Source of the DNA: an uncultured Collinsella sp.
Lineage (GTDB): Bacteria > Actinomycetota > Coriobacteriia > Coriobacteriales > Coriobacteriaceae
Assembly (NCBI GenBank): GCA_902478865.1
Contig: CABSNA010000005.1
Span: forward strand, 1 to 24,027
DNA length: 24,027 nt
Reading direction: 5' to 3'
The number at the start of each line of letters is the position of its first letter. Positions within the stretch are counted from its first letter, which is position 1. The notes beneath the pieces were generated by a model. The model worked only from the letters and a program-made list of their open reading frames with translations. It was not told the origin of the DNA and made no database searches. A program made the translations under genes and the position numbers. Of this stretch, positions 1 to 7,407 are shown piece after piece.

Positions 1-2
1 TC

Positions 3-1163
3 GACTACTACAAGGAGTATGTCAATCCGTCTGAGGCCGATCGCATGGTGCTGGCCGATGCAACGGTCGATTTGTACGCTGCATGGCATGGCGAGCGCAA
101 GTCGGCGGACAACAACGACGAGACCGGCAAAAAGGTCAATATCGCCGATGTTGCCGGTGAGCATGTGCAGATCGATTCGTATCTGAGTTACCCGCTTGGC
201 GGCTCGGGCCCCTCGGTGGTGGCGGGCGAGATGTGCAAGGCCATGGGCGAAAAGCTTCCCAAGGCGCTCGAGGGAAGCAACGCCGATGCGATGGGTCTGT
301 ATGTGACGCCGGCGAGCCAGTACAACAAACTGCGCCAGATGATGGGCGAGGAGCCGGTGAGCATTGGCCGCGACCAGTATCTGCTCACGTGTGATATGGG
401 CGGTGAGCTGGGCGACCTGTACACCAAATACATGGCCGGCGGCCATACCCTCACCTTGGGCGGGCATGAGCTCAAGCCCGCAACCGATAAGTCGGACGAG
501 GACACGGCGGCCATCGCCAACTCGGCGATGGGCAGCAATCCCGGTACCGTGGTCGTAGCCGATGAACTGCTGTCCCAGCTTAATCTGCAGCCGTATTCCA
601 GTAATCTGCTCGTTAACTACAAGCAGGGGATGGATGTGAGCAAGGCAGACGAGAGCATTAAATACACCATGCTCGACAATCTGCTCGTTGACGGCAAGGA
701 GCCGGGGGGATGGGGAGTCTTCATCACGCGTTCCGAGATGTACACGCAAGCAGCGCAGATGAACGGCATGATTAGCTATCTAGCCATCTACATTGGCTTT
801 GTGCTGGTCATTGCATGTGCGGCGATTCTGTCGATCCAGCAGCTCTCCAATGTGGCCGACGGCAGCCGCAGCTATCGTGTGCTGGCACAGATCGGCTGTG
901 ACGACCGTCAGATCCGGCATTCGGTGATGGCGCAGCAAGCGGTGTTCTTCCTGTTCCCGCTGGCAGTGGGCTTGGCGCACTCCTTTGTGGCGCTCAAAGT
1001 GATCATCGAGCTGGTGAGCGTATTCGGCGATATGAGCATCGCCGGCACCGTGGGCCTCACCTGCGCGATTTTCCTGGCGGCCTATGGTGGCTACTTCCTG
1101 GTGACCTATCTCATGAGCGCCGGCATGGTACAAGCTGCCATCGCCACCCGCTACAGCGAGTAA
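3..1163 (+). CDS. FtsX-type ABC transporter permease, C-terminal part (5' end outside window)
   Basis: The reading frame is open from base 3 to the stop at 1163, so the gene enters from the left and the first ATG at 45 is internal. The first ~240 visible residues are soluble and have no recognisable motif; they would be the large extracytoplasmic domain of an FtsX/MacB/BceB-like permease. Three hydrophobic helices close the protein: one starting MISYLAIYIGFVLVIACAA, one around AQQAVFFLFPLAVGLAHS, and one around LTCAIFLAAYGGYFLVTYL. The loop between the first two (VLAQIGCDDRQIRHSV) resembles the cytoplasmic loop of FtsX domains, where the ATPase docks. This matches the last three helices of the family. 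By family knowledge such permeases export or sense lipids or peptide antibiotics with a separate ATPase. The substrate is unknown, and the ATPase would lie upstream, outside the window. Confidence 0.75.
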   Translation, partial: DYYKEYVNPSEADRMVLADATVDLYAAWHGERKSADNNDETGKKVNIADVAGEHVQIDSYLSYPLGGSGPSVVAGEMCKAMGEKLPKALEGSNADAMGLYVTPASQYNKLRQMMGEEPVSIGRDQYLLTCDMGGELGDLYTKYMAGGHTLTLGGHELKPATDKSDEDTAAIANSAMGSNPGTVVVADELLSQLNLQPYSSNLLVNYKQGMDVSKADESIKYTMLDNLLVDGKEPGGWGVFITRSEMYTQAAQMNGMISYLAIYIGFVLVIACAAILSIQQLSNVADGSRSYRVLAQIGCDDRQIRHSVMAQQAVFFLFPLAVGLAHSFVALKVIIELVSVFGDMSIAGTVGLTCAIFLAAYGGYFLVTYLMSAGMVQAAIATRYSE

Positions 1164-1205
1164 CCTGCCTAGCGAAAAGTAAAATCATCACAGGTTGAGC
1201 ATACG

Positions 1206-1351
1206 TCAGCGAAAGCGCCCCTAGGCGAGCAAGGTGACGTGAAAGAGGAGGGAAGCGTACTTCGGTGCGCGACCGACGATTGAACGTCAGATTGCCGCCT
1301 AGGGGCGCTTGCAGCGTCGAGCCGTTACGCGGTTTGGCAAAACCGCGTAAC
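1206..1351 (-). repeat. Structured 3'-flanking element, copy 1
   Basis: This ~146-bp intergenic element is shared with 20213-20358. Read on the minus strand it starts one base after the luxR1 stop codon. First comes a perfect 12-bp hairpin (arms 1324-1335 and 1340-1351, 4-nt loop). A 13-bp stem follows (1215-1227 with 1296-1308). Its inner hairpin has a C(TTCG)G loop near 1255-1270. The plus-strand blocks CAGCGAAAGC, GCGAGCAAGGTG, CAGATTGCCGC and GCTTGCAGCGTCG are identical in the two copies. The stem bases differ but still pair. Whether it acts as terminator, RNA stabiliser or mobile REP-like element is not shown. Confidence 0.7.
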
Positions 1352-1352
1352 C

Positions 1353-2318
1353 TCAGCGCTTCCAAAAGTGGAGGATGAGCGTCGTGCGGTTTTGCTGTTC
1401 GGTTTTGACCAGGATGTTGTGGATGTGGGTCTTGACGGTGCCCACGGCAAGGAATAGCTCGTCAGCGATCTCTTGGTTCGATTTGCCCAGTACGACCAGA
1501 CGCATAACTTCGGTCTCACGGTTGGAGAGCTTGTAGGCGTTGCGATAGAAGGGCATCTGCTCTTCGATGTGTCGATCAAGATCGCTGACGTTCTTTTCCT
1601 CGGGCGCCTCCTGCATGCGGATTGAAAGCACGTGGTAGGAGTAGATGATCAGCAGAATCGCAAAGTAGCAGGCAAAGACGTTTTCGCTAAAGTTGCGCTC
1701 GGACAGATATAGTTGCAGCCAAGAGGGCGCCAGACTCATGGGGACAATTAGAATGTTGTAGAAATCCTCGGCAACGATGCAACCGACCAGAATAGCGCCG
1801 ATAATCAGGTGCTTTCGTTGGTTGTTAACGCGTGCCTTCAGCTCGACTTGTGTGCTCTTGCGTGCCGTCCAAAAGATATATAGTCCCACGAAAACAAGGA
1901 ACACCTGACGCATCGTGTAGTAGAGCCATTGATGAATGGGGCCGTAGGGGACAGCGACGATAATCAGCAGCTCGCTCAGCAAGAACGTTGCGACGGGAAT
2001 GACAAACTGCTTTTTTGAATGCTTGTCGAGCAAATCCATGGCAATGAGCCAAATAAAAGCCTGCGAAGCGGTCGCCACAAAGGTCCGCAAAACAGGCATG
2101 GTAATTGAGTAATAGTCGCTGGCCGGAAAACTCTGGTTTTGCAGCGTGTATTCAAAAAAGAAAATCTCGGTCATCTCGATGGCATAGCAGATAAATACGC
2201 CGCTGCCATAGATAAAGAAGCGTCGACGAGATGAGGCATAGGCGGCAAGCGAGAGCACCGCCGTCACAATACAGATCACGAGTATCGCTAGGGTATAGAA
2301 GAACATCAGGGTGTTCAT
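1353..2318 (-). CDS. Membrane-anchored LuxR-family transcriptional regulator (luxR1)
   Basis: The protein is 321 aa. Residues ~4-235 form about seven hydrophobic helices, followed by a short linker. A LuxR/NarL-type helix-turn-helix fills ~262-321 (LSNRETEVMRLVVLGKSNQE, then IADELF, then VGTVKTHIHNILVKT). It should sense a signal in or across the membrane and bind DNA from the cytoplasmic face. A paralog lies at 9173-10165; both share AED-Y-I-L before helix 7 and the motif YLSERN-SENV. The gene is transcribed away from ptcA across a 331-bp gap that holds the operator-like motif, so control of the agmatine genes is a reasonable inference. The ribosome site is weak (GGGACGG upstream of the ATG at 2318). 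The ligand is unknown. Confidence 0.8.
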   Translation of the reverse strand: MNTLMFFYTLAILVICIVTAVLSLAAYASSRRRFFIYGSGVFICYAIEMTEIFFFEYTLQNQSFPASDYYSITMPVLRTFVATASQAFIWLIAMDLLDKHSKKQFVIPVATFLLSELLIIVAVPYGPIHQWLYYTMRQVFLVFVGLYIFWTARKSTQVELKARVNNQRKHLIIGAILVGCIVAEDFYNILIVPMSLAPSWLQLYLSERNFSENVFACYFAILLIIYSYHVLSIRMQEAPEEKNVSDLDRHIEEQMPFYRNAYKLSNRETEVMRLVVLGKSNQEIADELFLAVGTVKTHIHNILVKTEQQNRTTLILHFWKR

Positions 2319-2459
2319 CTGTCACCGTCCCATTTCATTTATTCTATGGCCGAGCCCTGTATACCTTGTGGGATATAGACGTCTCAACCCTTCGTTTCAT
2401 TGCGGATTAGGCGCCGAGATACAGCATAGCCGTATACCGTTCGCGGTTCTAGATGGTAA

Positions 2460-2508
2460 ACCCCCTGTAAACTCTTGACCTGCGGGTTTATATAGGTTTA
2501 GAGGGGGT
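2460..2508. promoter_or_regulatory. Operator-like inverted repeat in the luxR1-ptcA divergent promoter
   Basis: The arms ACCCCCTGTAAAC (2460-2472) and GTTTAGAGGGGGT (2496-2508) match at 12 of 13 positions. The minus strand of 2467-2490 begins TAAACCCGCAGGT and is identical at 19 of 24 positions to 10248-10271, beside the second membrane-LuxR gene. A TTGACC hexamer lies at 2475-2480, but I found no well-spaced -10. It is best read as a regulator binding region for ptcA, luxR1 or both. Confidence 0.5.
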
Positions 2509-2572
2509 GTAACTCCGTGAACGGTCTTTAATCCCGAATAAACTAGGTAAAAATTGCATACGGGTGAATGAT

Positions 2573-2631
2573 GGTCTTGTCAACACGAGGCGTTGATGTA
2601 CGAGCGCCTCATAGTAATAGTCGGCAAGACC
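2573..2631 (+). promoter_or_regulatory. Nested leader hairpin upstream of ptcA
   Basis: GGTCTTG (2573-2579) pairs with CAAGACC (2625-2631). Inside it, GAGGCG (2587-2592) pairs with CGCCTC (2605-2610). The outer stem ends three bases before the GGAAAGG ribosome site of ptcA, so the fold could affect translation start. It matches no riboswitch class that I recognise. Confidence 0.4.
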
Positions 2632-2649
2632 GGCGGAAAGGAAATCGAC

Positions 2650-3723
2650 ATGGCACTGCCTAAGGATTTCATCGACACCAACGACTTCACCAAAGAGCAG
2701 ATCCTGGCTATCGAGGATCTTGGCCTGGCAATGAAGAAGGCCATCAAGGTTGACGGTTATTATCCGCACCTGCTCCGCAACAAGAGCCTTGGCATGATCT
2801 TCCAGCAGGTCTCCACCCGCACCCGTCTTTCCTTCGAGACCGCTATGTGCGACCTCGGCGGCCACGCTCAGTTCTATGGCCCTGGCACCATTCAGCTCGG
2901 TGGCCACGAGTCCCTGGGCGACACCGCTCGCGTCATGGGCGACCTGCTCGACATCATGATGGCTCGCGTTGACCGTCACAAGGACGTCGTCGGCCTCGCC
3001 GAGGGCTCCGCTGTGCCCGTCATCAACGGCATGTCCGAGTTCAACCACCCCACGCAGGAGATGGGCGACCTCATGACCATGCTCGAGAACCTCCCCGAGG
3101 GCAAGAAGATCGAGGACTGCACCCTGGCCTTCATCGGCGACGCCACCCAGGTCTGCGTCTCCCTCATGTTCATCGCCTCCAAGGTCGGCATGAAGTTTGT
3201 CCAGTTTGGACCTAAGGGCCACCAGATCCCCGACGGCGGCCTGCACGTTGGCACCGTCGAGGAGCGCGCCGAGTTCGGCAAGCAGATGATGGCCATCGCC
3301 GAGGAGAACTGCAAGGTCTCCGGCGGCTCGGTCGTCATCTCCGACGACATCGAGTGCATCAAGGGCGCTGACTTCATCTACACCGACGTGTGGTATGGCC
3401 TGTACGACGAGGAGGTCTCGGGCGAGAACTACATGGACGTGTTCTATCCCAAGTATCAGGTCACCATGGACATGATGAACTTCGCCGGCCCCAACTCCAA
3501 GTTCATGCACTGCCTGCCGGCCACCCGCAACGAGGAGGTCGTCGACGAGGTCATGGACGATCCCGAGTGCTCCCTGTGCTGGGTCGAGGCCGAGAACCGC
3601 AAGCACTCCATCCGTGCTCTCCTTGCCGCCCTGGGCAAGCGCACCCCGCTCAACGACGAGGGTGTCGAGTACTCCGCCAAGGCTGAGCTCCACGCCGCTC
3701 TCGAGGCTCTCGAGCAACTCTAA
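2650..3723 (+). CDS. ptcA: Putrescine carbamoyltransferase
   Basis: The enzyme converts N-carbamoylputrescine and phosphate to putrescine and carbamoyl phosphate in the agmatine deiminase pathway. The start at 2650 is chosen because GGAAAGG sits 8 nt upstream; the frame is open 19 codons further without a ribosome site. The protein is 357 aa. The carbamoyl-phosphate loop is STRTR (55-59), followed by HPTQ (133-136) and HCLPA (287-291). Residues 246-252 read DVWYGLY, as in putrescine carbamoyltransferases, not the SMG loop of ornithine enzymes. The C-terminal extension (~335-357) fits the helix that stabilises the trimer in this family. Codon use is strongly biased (nearly all AAG, GAG, CTC), suggesting high expression. 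It heads the ptcA-aguD-aguA block. The alternative, ornithine carbamoyltransferase, is unlikely given the motif and the neighbours. Confidence 0.93.
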   Translation: MALPKDFIDTNDFTKEQILAIEDLGLAMKKAIKVDGYYPHLLRNKSLGMIFQQVSTRTRLSFETAMCDLGGHAQFYGPGTIQLGGHESLGDTARVMGDLLDIMMARVDRHKDVVGLAEGSAVPVINGMSEFNHPTQEMGDLMTMLENLPEGKKIEDCTLAFIGDATQVCVSLMFIASKVGMKFVQFGPKGHQIPDGGLHVGTVEERAEFGKQMMAIAEENCKVSGGSVVISDDIECIKGADFIYTDVWYGLYDEEVSGENYMDVFYPKYQVTMDMMNFAGPNSKFMHCLPATRNEEVVDEVMDDPECSLCWVEAENRKHSIRALLAALGKRTPLNDEGVEYSAKAELHAALEALEQL

Positions 3724-3749
3724 GCCTCAAGGCTTCTAAAAGCACGTTT

Positions 3750-3825
3750 GCGGGCGGCGGATGCTCGTCTCCTGTCGCCCGCTCACCGAGGCCCAAGCAA
3801 TTGCCTTAATACCTTAGGGCCTCGG
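3750..3825 (+). terminator. Two hairpins between ptcA and aguD1
   Basis: GCGGGCG (3750-3756) pairs with CGCCCGC (3776-3782), and CCGAGGCCC (3786-3794) pairs perfectly with GGGCCTCGG (3817-3825). No T-run follows. They more likely mark RNA processing or partial attenuation inside the operon than full termination; the second ends about 20 bases before the aguD1 ribosome site. Confidence 0.4.
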
Positions 3826-3856
3826 ATCTGTCCAAGACTGAGCGAAGGAGCTCATC

Positions 3857-5296
3857 ATGAGCGACGGAAAGAAAAAGCTTTCCTTCTTGACGGTCATTTC
3901 GACCATCATCTGCGTCGTCTTCGTTTGCGAGGCCGCCGCTCCTGCTGCCGCCATTGGCAACCAGCAGTTCTTCTGGTGGATCTTCCTGATCCTGACCTTC
4001 CTGCTTCCCTACGGCATGGTTGTCGCCGAGCTCGGTACCACCTATGACGGCGAGGGCGGCATTTACGACTGGGTACGCGATGGCCTGGGCGACAAATGGG
4101 GCGCCCGCATCTCGTACTACTACTGGGTCAACTACCCGCTGTGGATCGCCTCGCTGGCTACCATGTTTCCCGACATTTTGGGCATGGTCTTTGGCGTCGA
4201 GTTCAACTTGATCGCCAAGATGGGTATCGATCTTGCCTTTGTGTGGATCGTCTACCTCATGGGCCGCTCCAAGGCGGCCGACTCCGAGTGGGTCCTTAAC
4301 GGTGGCGCCATCATCAAGGTCGCCGTCGCCGTTATCGTTGGCGCTTTGGGCATTTGGTATGCCATGGAGAACGGTTTTGCGAACGACATGTCCGCTGCCA
4401 CCTTCCTGCCCGAGCTCACCAACACCAACGCTCTCGGCTACCTGTCGATCATCATCTTTAACTTCATGGGCTTCGAGGTCATCTGCACCATGACCGACGA
4501 CATGGCCGATCCCGCTCGCGATATCCCCAAGGCTATCATCGTCGGTGGCCTGTCCATCGCCGTGATCTACCTGTTCGCTGGCTTTGGCATCGGCGCTGCT
4601 GTGCCGGCCGATTCCATCGACCCCGACTATGGCATGATTGTCGCAGTCCAGACCATGGTGGGCGACTCCATGATCTTCAAGGTCATCTGCATCGCCTTCC
4701 TGATCACCCTGTTCGCCAACATGGCCGCTTGGTCCTTCGGCGTTAACTCCGTTGCTCGCTACGCTGCCGAGCACGGCAACATGCCCAAGGTCTTTGCCTC
4801 GATGATCTCGGATGACGACATGCCCAACGGCGCCAACCTGGTCAACGCCATCGTTGCCTCCCTGGTACTGTGCCTGCAGCTAGTTCCCATCGACGCCATC
4901 TCCAACGGTGTCTTCTGGATGCTCTTCGGCACCTCCGTCGTCTTCCTGCTGCTCACCTATATCCCGATGTTCCCGGCGTTCCTCAACCTTCGCAAGAACG
5001 ACCCGAACCGCGAGCGCATCTTCACGTTCCCGTTTAAGGGCGCCATGATGAAGGTCATGCTGGCCATCCCTTGCATCGAGCTGATCCTGGCCATCGTTGC
5101 AACGCTGGTGCCGTTCTCTGCCGCTGAAATTGGCGACAAGCTCCCGATGATCGTTATCTTCATCGTGCTTCTGCTCATCGGCGAGGTTGTCCGCGTCGTC
5201 AGCGCCAAGGGCCGCGAGACCGAGTACATGGGTCTCACCCCCGAGCTGGCTGCTCAGCGTCTCGCTGAGGAGGCCGCCGAGGCCGAGGAGAACTAG
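3857..5296 (+). CDS. aguD: Agmatine/putrescine exchanger, APC family (copy 1)
   Basis: The protein is 479 aa with about twelve hydrophobic helices, typical of APC-superfamily amino acid/polyamine transporters. The N-terminal region carries CEAAAPAAAIGNQQFFWWIF and a GEGGIYDWVRDGLG loop. By family and position between the carbamoyltransferase and the deiminase it should take up agmatine in exchange for putrescine at the cytoplasmic membrane. AAGGAG lies 7 nt before the ATG at 3857. The tail is acidic (LAEEAAEAEEN). Codon use matches ptcA and aguA1. A close paralog at 7408-8817 aligns along nearly the whole length with conserved loops. Substrate is inferred from context; related members carry glutamate/GABA or other amines. 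Confidence 0.85.
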   Translation: MSDGKKKLSFLTVISTIICVVFVCEAAAPAAAIGNQQFFWWIFLILTFLLPYGMVVAELGTTYDGEGGIYDWVRDGLGDKWGARISYYYWVNYPLWIASLATMFPDILGMVFGVEFNLIAKMGIDLAFVWIVYLMGRSKAADSEWVLNGGAIIKVAVAVIVGALGIWYAMENGFANDMSAATFLPELTNTNALGYLSIIIFNFMGFEVICTMTDDMADPARDIPKAIIVGGLSIAVIYLFAGFGIGAAVPADSIDPDYGMIVAVQTMVGDSMIFKVICIAFLITLFANMAAWSFGVNSVARYAAEHGNMPKVFASMISDDDMPNGANLVNAIVASLVLCLQLVPIDAISNGVFWMLFGTSVVFLLLTYIPMFPAFLNLRKNDPNRERIFTFPFKGAMMKVMLAIPCIELILAIVATLVPFSAAEIGDKLPMIVIFIVLLLIGEVVRVVSAKGRETEYMGLTPELAAQRLAEEAAEAEEN

Positions 5297-5370
5297 AGCA
5301 CCCGGTTCTGGGGCTCCAACCCTCCTCGCGTACCAACGTGCGCTTCGTCGGGCTTGTCGCTCCCGACTCC

Positions 5371-5400
5371 GGGCACTCTAGCCTCTTCGGAGGCGTGCCC
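5371..5400 (+). terminator. TTCG-capped hairpin downstream of aguD1
   Basis: GGGCAC and TGCCC enclose GCCTC-TTCG-GAGGC, giving a very stable C(UUCG)G tetraloop stem 75 bases after the aguD1 stop. No T-tract follows, so it may be a pause, a 3'-end protector or part of a repeat. A related hairpin, also starting GGGCACTC, lies at 7064-7095. The stretch just before it, near 5327-5350, resembles the GCGTACCAAAGTACGCTTCG core of the element after aguA1. Confidence 0.45.
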
Positions 5401-5427
5401 AAACGACAGGTTTGCTAACCATTCCCC

Positions 5428-5470
5428 GGGGTGGGTGTGAGCGATAGCTCCGGTAACCACCGCCCACCCC
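5428..5470 (+). terminator. GC-rich hairpin in the aguD1-aguA1 gap
   Basis: GGGGTGGG (5428-5435) pairs with CCCACCCC (5463-5470), and a GGTG/CACC pairing can extend it inward. A pyrimidine-rich run (AATCTCTCTTCC) follows, so weak termination is possible. The gap between aguD1 and aguA1 (5297-5663, 367 bases) holds this hairpin, the TTCG hairpin and the aguA1 leader fold; I see no gene in it. Confidence 0.4.
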
Positions 5471-5531
5471 AATCTCTCTTCCGTATCCTTCGTGCGTTTT
5501 GTCTCCGCGCACTTGGCTACGTCGCCGCTCG

Positions 5532-5593
5532 CCGGTGCGGCACCGTGAAAATCGGCACCGGGCGCCCCGACCTTTGCCGGGGGACGGGCGCCC
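5532..5593 (+). promoter_or_regulatory. Alternative-pairing leader of aguA1
   Basis: CCGGTGC (5532-5538) can pair with the adjacent GCACCG (5540-5545) or with the distal GCACCGG (5555-5561), but not both. A second stem, GGGCGCC (5560-5566) with GGCGCCC (5587-5593) and an inner CCCCG/CGGGG, overlaps the distal arm by two bases. The aguA2 leader has the same kind of arrangement (16271-16318). It could be a switch-like leader, and the ligand, if any, is unknown. Confidence 0.4.
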
Positions 5594-5663
5594 ACTATCT
5601 CTTGGTTTTAGGCTGCGGGTAACCCGCCCGCGGCAAGCGATCGTTCGATTTGGAGGAAATCTT

Positions 5664-6869
5664 ATGCGTACGATCACCGAGTCCGAGTCCACCCCCAAGG
5701 CCGACGGCTTCTTTATGCCCGCCGAGTTCGCCCCGCAGGATCGCGTGTGGATGGGCTGGCCCCACCGCACCGACACCTGGGCCCACGGCGCCAAGCCGGC
5801 TCAGAAGCAGTATGCCGCCATCGCTCGCGCCATCGCCGAGTTCACCCCGGTCACCATGTGCGCCAACCAGGCCGACTACGCCAACTGCAAGGCCGTCTTC
5901 GAAGAGGACGAGAACGTCACCGTTATCGAGATGACCACCGACGACGCTTGGTTCCGCGACACCGCTGCTACCTATGTCATCAACGGTAAGGGCGAGAAGC
6001 GCGCCAACCACTGGCACTTCAACGCCTATGGCGGTCTCGTCGATGGCCTTTATTTCCCGTGGGATAAGGACGAGCAGATCGCCCTTAAGATGGCTGAGCT
6101 CTCCGGCTGCCGTCGCTATCGTCCCGACGACATGATCCTCGAGGGCGGCTCCATCACCGTTGACGGCGAGGGCACCCTTGTCGTGACCGACCAGTGCCTG
6201 CTCTCCCCGGGCCGCACCTGCTCTGCGGTGCTCGAGGAGGAAGAGGATCCCGAGTCCATCTGGCCCAAGTTCAAGAAGAAGTTCGAGCCCTGGAGCGAGG
6301 AGCTCCGCGCCTACATGGACGAGCACCTCAAGGATTACCTGGGCGTCGAGAAGGTCATCTGGGTCAAGGAGGGCATCGACCCCGAGGAGACCAACGGCCA
6401 CATCGACGACGTCGCCACGTTCATCGCCCCGGGCGTCATGGCCTGCATCTGGACCGACGATCCCGAGTATCCGTTCTACGAGCAGTGCCACGCCGCCTAC
6501 GAGACCCTCTCCAACGCCGTTGACGCCAAGGGCCGCAAGATGAAGGTCTACAAGCTCTGCATGCCCGTGAACCCGCTGTTCATGGACCAGGCCTCCTGCG
6601 ACACCATCGACGCCGACGAGAACGCCGAGCCTCGCGTCCCCGACGAGCCGCTGATCGCCTCCTACATGAACTACCTCGTGACCAACCACGGCGTTATCGT
6701 CCCGCAGTACGGCGACGAGAACGACCAGCTGGCCGTCGACACGCTCCAGAAGATCTACGACGAGGTCTGGGGCGAGGGCGTCTACAAGTGCGTCGGCGTT
6801 CAGTCCGAGCAGGTCGTCTTCGGCGGCGGCAACATCCACTGCATCACGCAGCAGGAGCCGTCCGCTTAA
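5664..6869 (+). CDS. aguA: Agmatine deiminase (divergent long form, copy 1)
   Basis: The enzyme hydrolyses agmatine to N-carbamoylputrescine and ammonia in the cytoplasm. The start at 5664 follows GGAGGAAAT by a few bases; the open frame upstream is non-coding in composition. The protein is 401 aa with DDAWFRD (93-99), FNAYGG (119-124), EGGS (160-163), NGHIDD (244-249) and FGGGNIHCITQQ with the nucleophile Cys393. Unlike the second copy (373 aa) it carries about 25 extra charged residues at ~183-222 (acidic EEEEDPE, then KFKKKFEPW). The usual GP after RD-x, seen as RDPGPAF in copy 2, is RDTAATY here. The catalytic residues remain, so activity is expected, but specificity may differ. Codon bias is strong, as in ptcA. 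Confidence 0.9.
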   Translation: MRTITESESTPKADGFFMPAEFAPQDRVWMGWPHRTDTWAHGAKPAQKQYAAIARAIAEFTPVTMCANQADYANCKAVFEEDENVTVIEMTTDDAWFRDTAATYVINGKGEKRANHWHFNAYGGLVDGLYFPWDKDEQIALKMAELSGCRRYRPDDMILEGGSITVDGEGTLVVTDQCLLSPGRTCSAVLEEEEDPESIWPKFKKKFEPWSEELRAYMDEHLKDYLGVEKVIWVKEGIDPEETNGHIDDVATFIAPGVMACIWTDDPEYPFYEQCHAAYETLSNAVDAKGRKMKVYKLCMPVNPLFMDQASCDTIDADENAEPRVPDEPLIASYMNYLVTNHGVIVPQYGDENDQLAVDTLQKIYDEVWGEGVYKCVGVQSEQVVFGGGNIHCITQQEPSA

Positions 6870-6882
6870 TCGTCTGGCTTTC

Positions 6883-6968
6883 CGAGGCACCCCATCTCGC
6901 CGCTCAAACCGTCGCTCGCGTACCAAAGTACGCTTCGCTCCTCTTTCGCGGCGACCTGGGGCACCTCG
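6883..6968 (+). repeat. Structured 3' element after aguA1 (GTACC-AAA-GTACG core)
   Basis: CGAGG-CA-CCCCA (6883-6894) pairs with TGGGG-CA-CCTCG (6957-6968), and TCGCCGC (6897-6903) pairs with GCGGCGA (6948-6954). A GCGTAC-CAAA-GTACGC hairpin lies inside. The inner segment clearly resembles the minus strand of 1232-1295 (inside copy 1 of the 3'-flanking element), including AAGTACGCTTC and CTCCTCTTTC. It starts 13 bases after the aguA1 stop. Confidence 0.5.
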
Positions 6969-7060
6969 AAAACCCAGCCGATCAATCGGACAGGTGGCGT
7001 GTCGTCCCATCTCGGGGCATTGATGGGCTGCTGCTTGATGTCTTGGTCGGCTGGGTTTTC
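6968..7060. repeat. Inverted repeat with nested arms downstream of aguA1
   Basis: GAAAACCCAGCCGA (6968-6981) and TCGGCTGGGTTTTC (7047-7060) are a perfect 14-bp inverted pair. ATCAAT/ATTGAT and CCCATC/GATGGG pair inside it. Together with neighbouring hairpins it fills the 538-base gap between aguA1 and aguD2, where I see no convincing gene. Confidence 0.5.
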
Positions 7061-7063
7061 TTT

Positions 7064-7095
7064 GGGCACTCCGTTGCCTCCACTTCGGAGTGCCC
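7064..7095 (+). terminator. Hairpin terminator candidate after aguA1
   Basis: GGGCACTCCG (7064-7073) pairs perfectly with CGGAGTGCCC (7086-7095), with a 12-base loop. GCCTCTTTGATT follows, only weakly T-rich. It probably ends the ptcA-aguD-aguA transcript. Confidence 0.5.
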
Positions 7096-7104
7096 GCCTC
7101 TTTG

Positions 7105-7187
7105 ATTGAGTACGCGTCTGATCTGGGATTTATTGCGGGTTAGGCCAATTGTTCGCTTGAATTTCCCAGGTCAGACGCGTATTCAAT
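7105..7187. repeat. 24-bp inverted repeat upstream of aguD2
   Basis: The arms 7105-7128 and 7164-7187 match at 22 of 24 positions, and both mismatches become G-U pairs in RNA (plus-strand sense). A 35-base loop separates them. Each arm contains TACGCGTCTGA or its near match. It may be a strong RNA hairpin, a double operator, or the remains of a small mobile element. Confidence 0.55.
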
Positions 7188-7312
7188 TGCTGATAGTTTC
7201 CGGTTGCGAGCGCGACCGTTTTGATCGGAGTATCTATGTACCAGCGTATCGTTATCTACACGCGCCTGTTCCGCGAGCGTTGGTCCAACAATTGCATCCT
7301 CTCTTCTCTTTG

Positions 7313-7388
7313 GGATGGCACCTGCACCGGTGACGCGGCCTGCAACCCTACCTTGGGCTGCGCCTTCGGTACAGATGCCATCCTTTTT
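7313..7388 (+). terminator. Leader terminator/attenuator candidate before aguD2
   Basis: GGATGGCACCTG (7313-7324) pairs at 11 of 12 positions with CAGATGCCATCC (7372-7383), and TTTTT (7384-7388) follows directly. It sits only 19 bases before the GTG start of aguD2, inside its leader, so it looks like conditional attenuation, not the end of an upstream gene. The 5' arm contains TGGCACC, which fits the T-box consensus TGGNACC, but I could not identify a stem I or specifier loop. Confidence 0.5.
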
Positions 7389-7407
7389 GCTGTAGGGGGA
7401 GCGTGTC

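Noticed and set aside
2488..3717. A 409-codon minus-strand frame opposite ptcA
   Set aside because: It is antisense to a clear enzyme with all family motifs; long antisense frames arise from C/G-ending codon bias, and its composition (His, Asp, Val and Leu-rich) is typical of shadows.
2650..3723. Ornithine carbamoyltransferase as the identity of ptcA
   Set aside because: DVWYGLY in place of the SMG ornithine loop, the C-terminal extension, and the deiminase and exchanger neighbours favour putrescine carbamoyltransferase.
3806..4774. A 322-codon minus-strand frame opposite aguD1
   Set aside because: It mirrors the transporter codons, has no recognisable domain and no ribosome site.
5595..7010. 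A 471-codon minus-strand frame opposite aguA1
   Set aside because: The same antisense artefact. The plus strand has the complete deiminase motif set and ribosome site.
7190..7388. A T-box riboswitch before aguD2
   Set aside because: TGGCACC is present, but I cannot identify stem I, a specifier loop or the antiterminator; kept only as a possibility under the leader finding.
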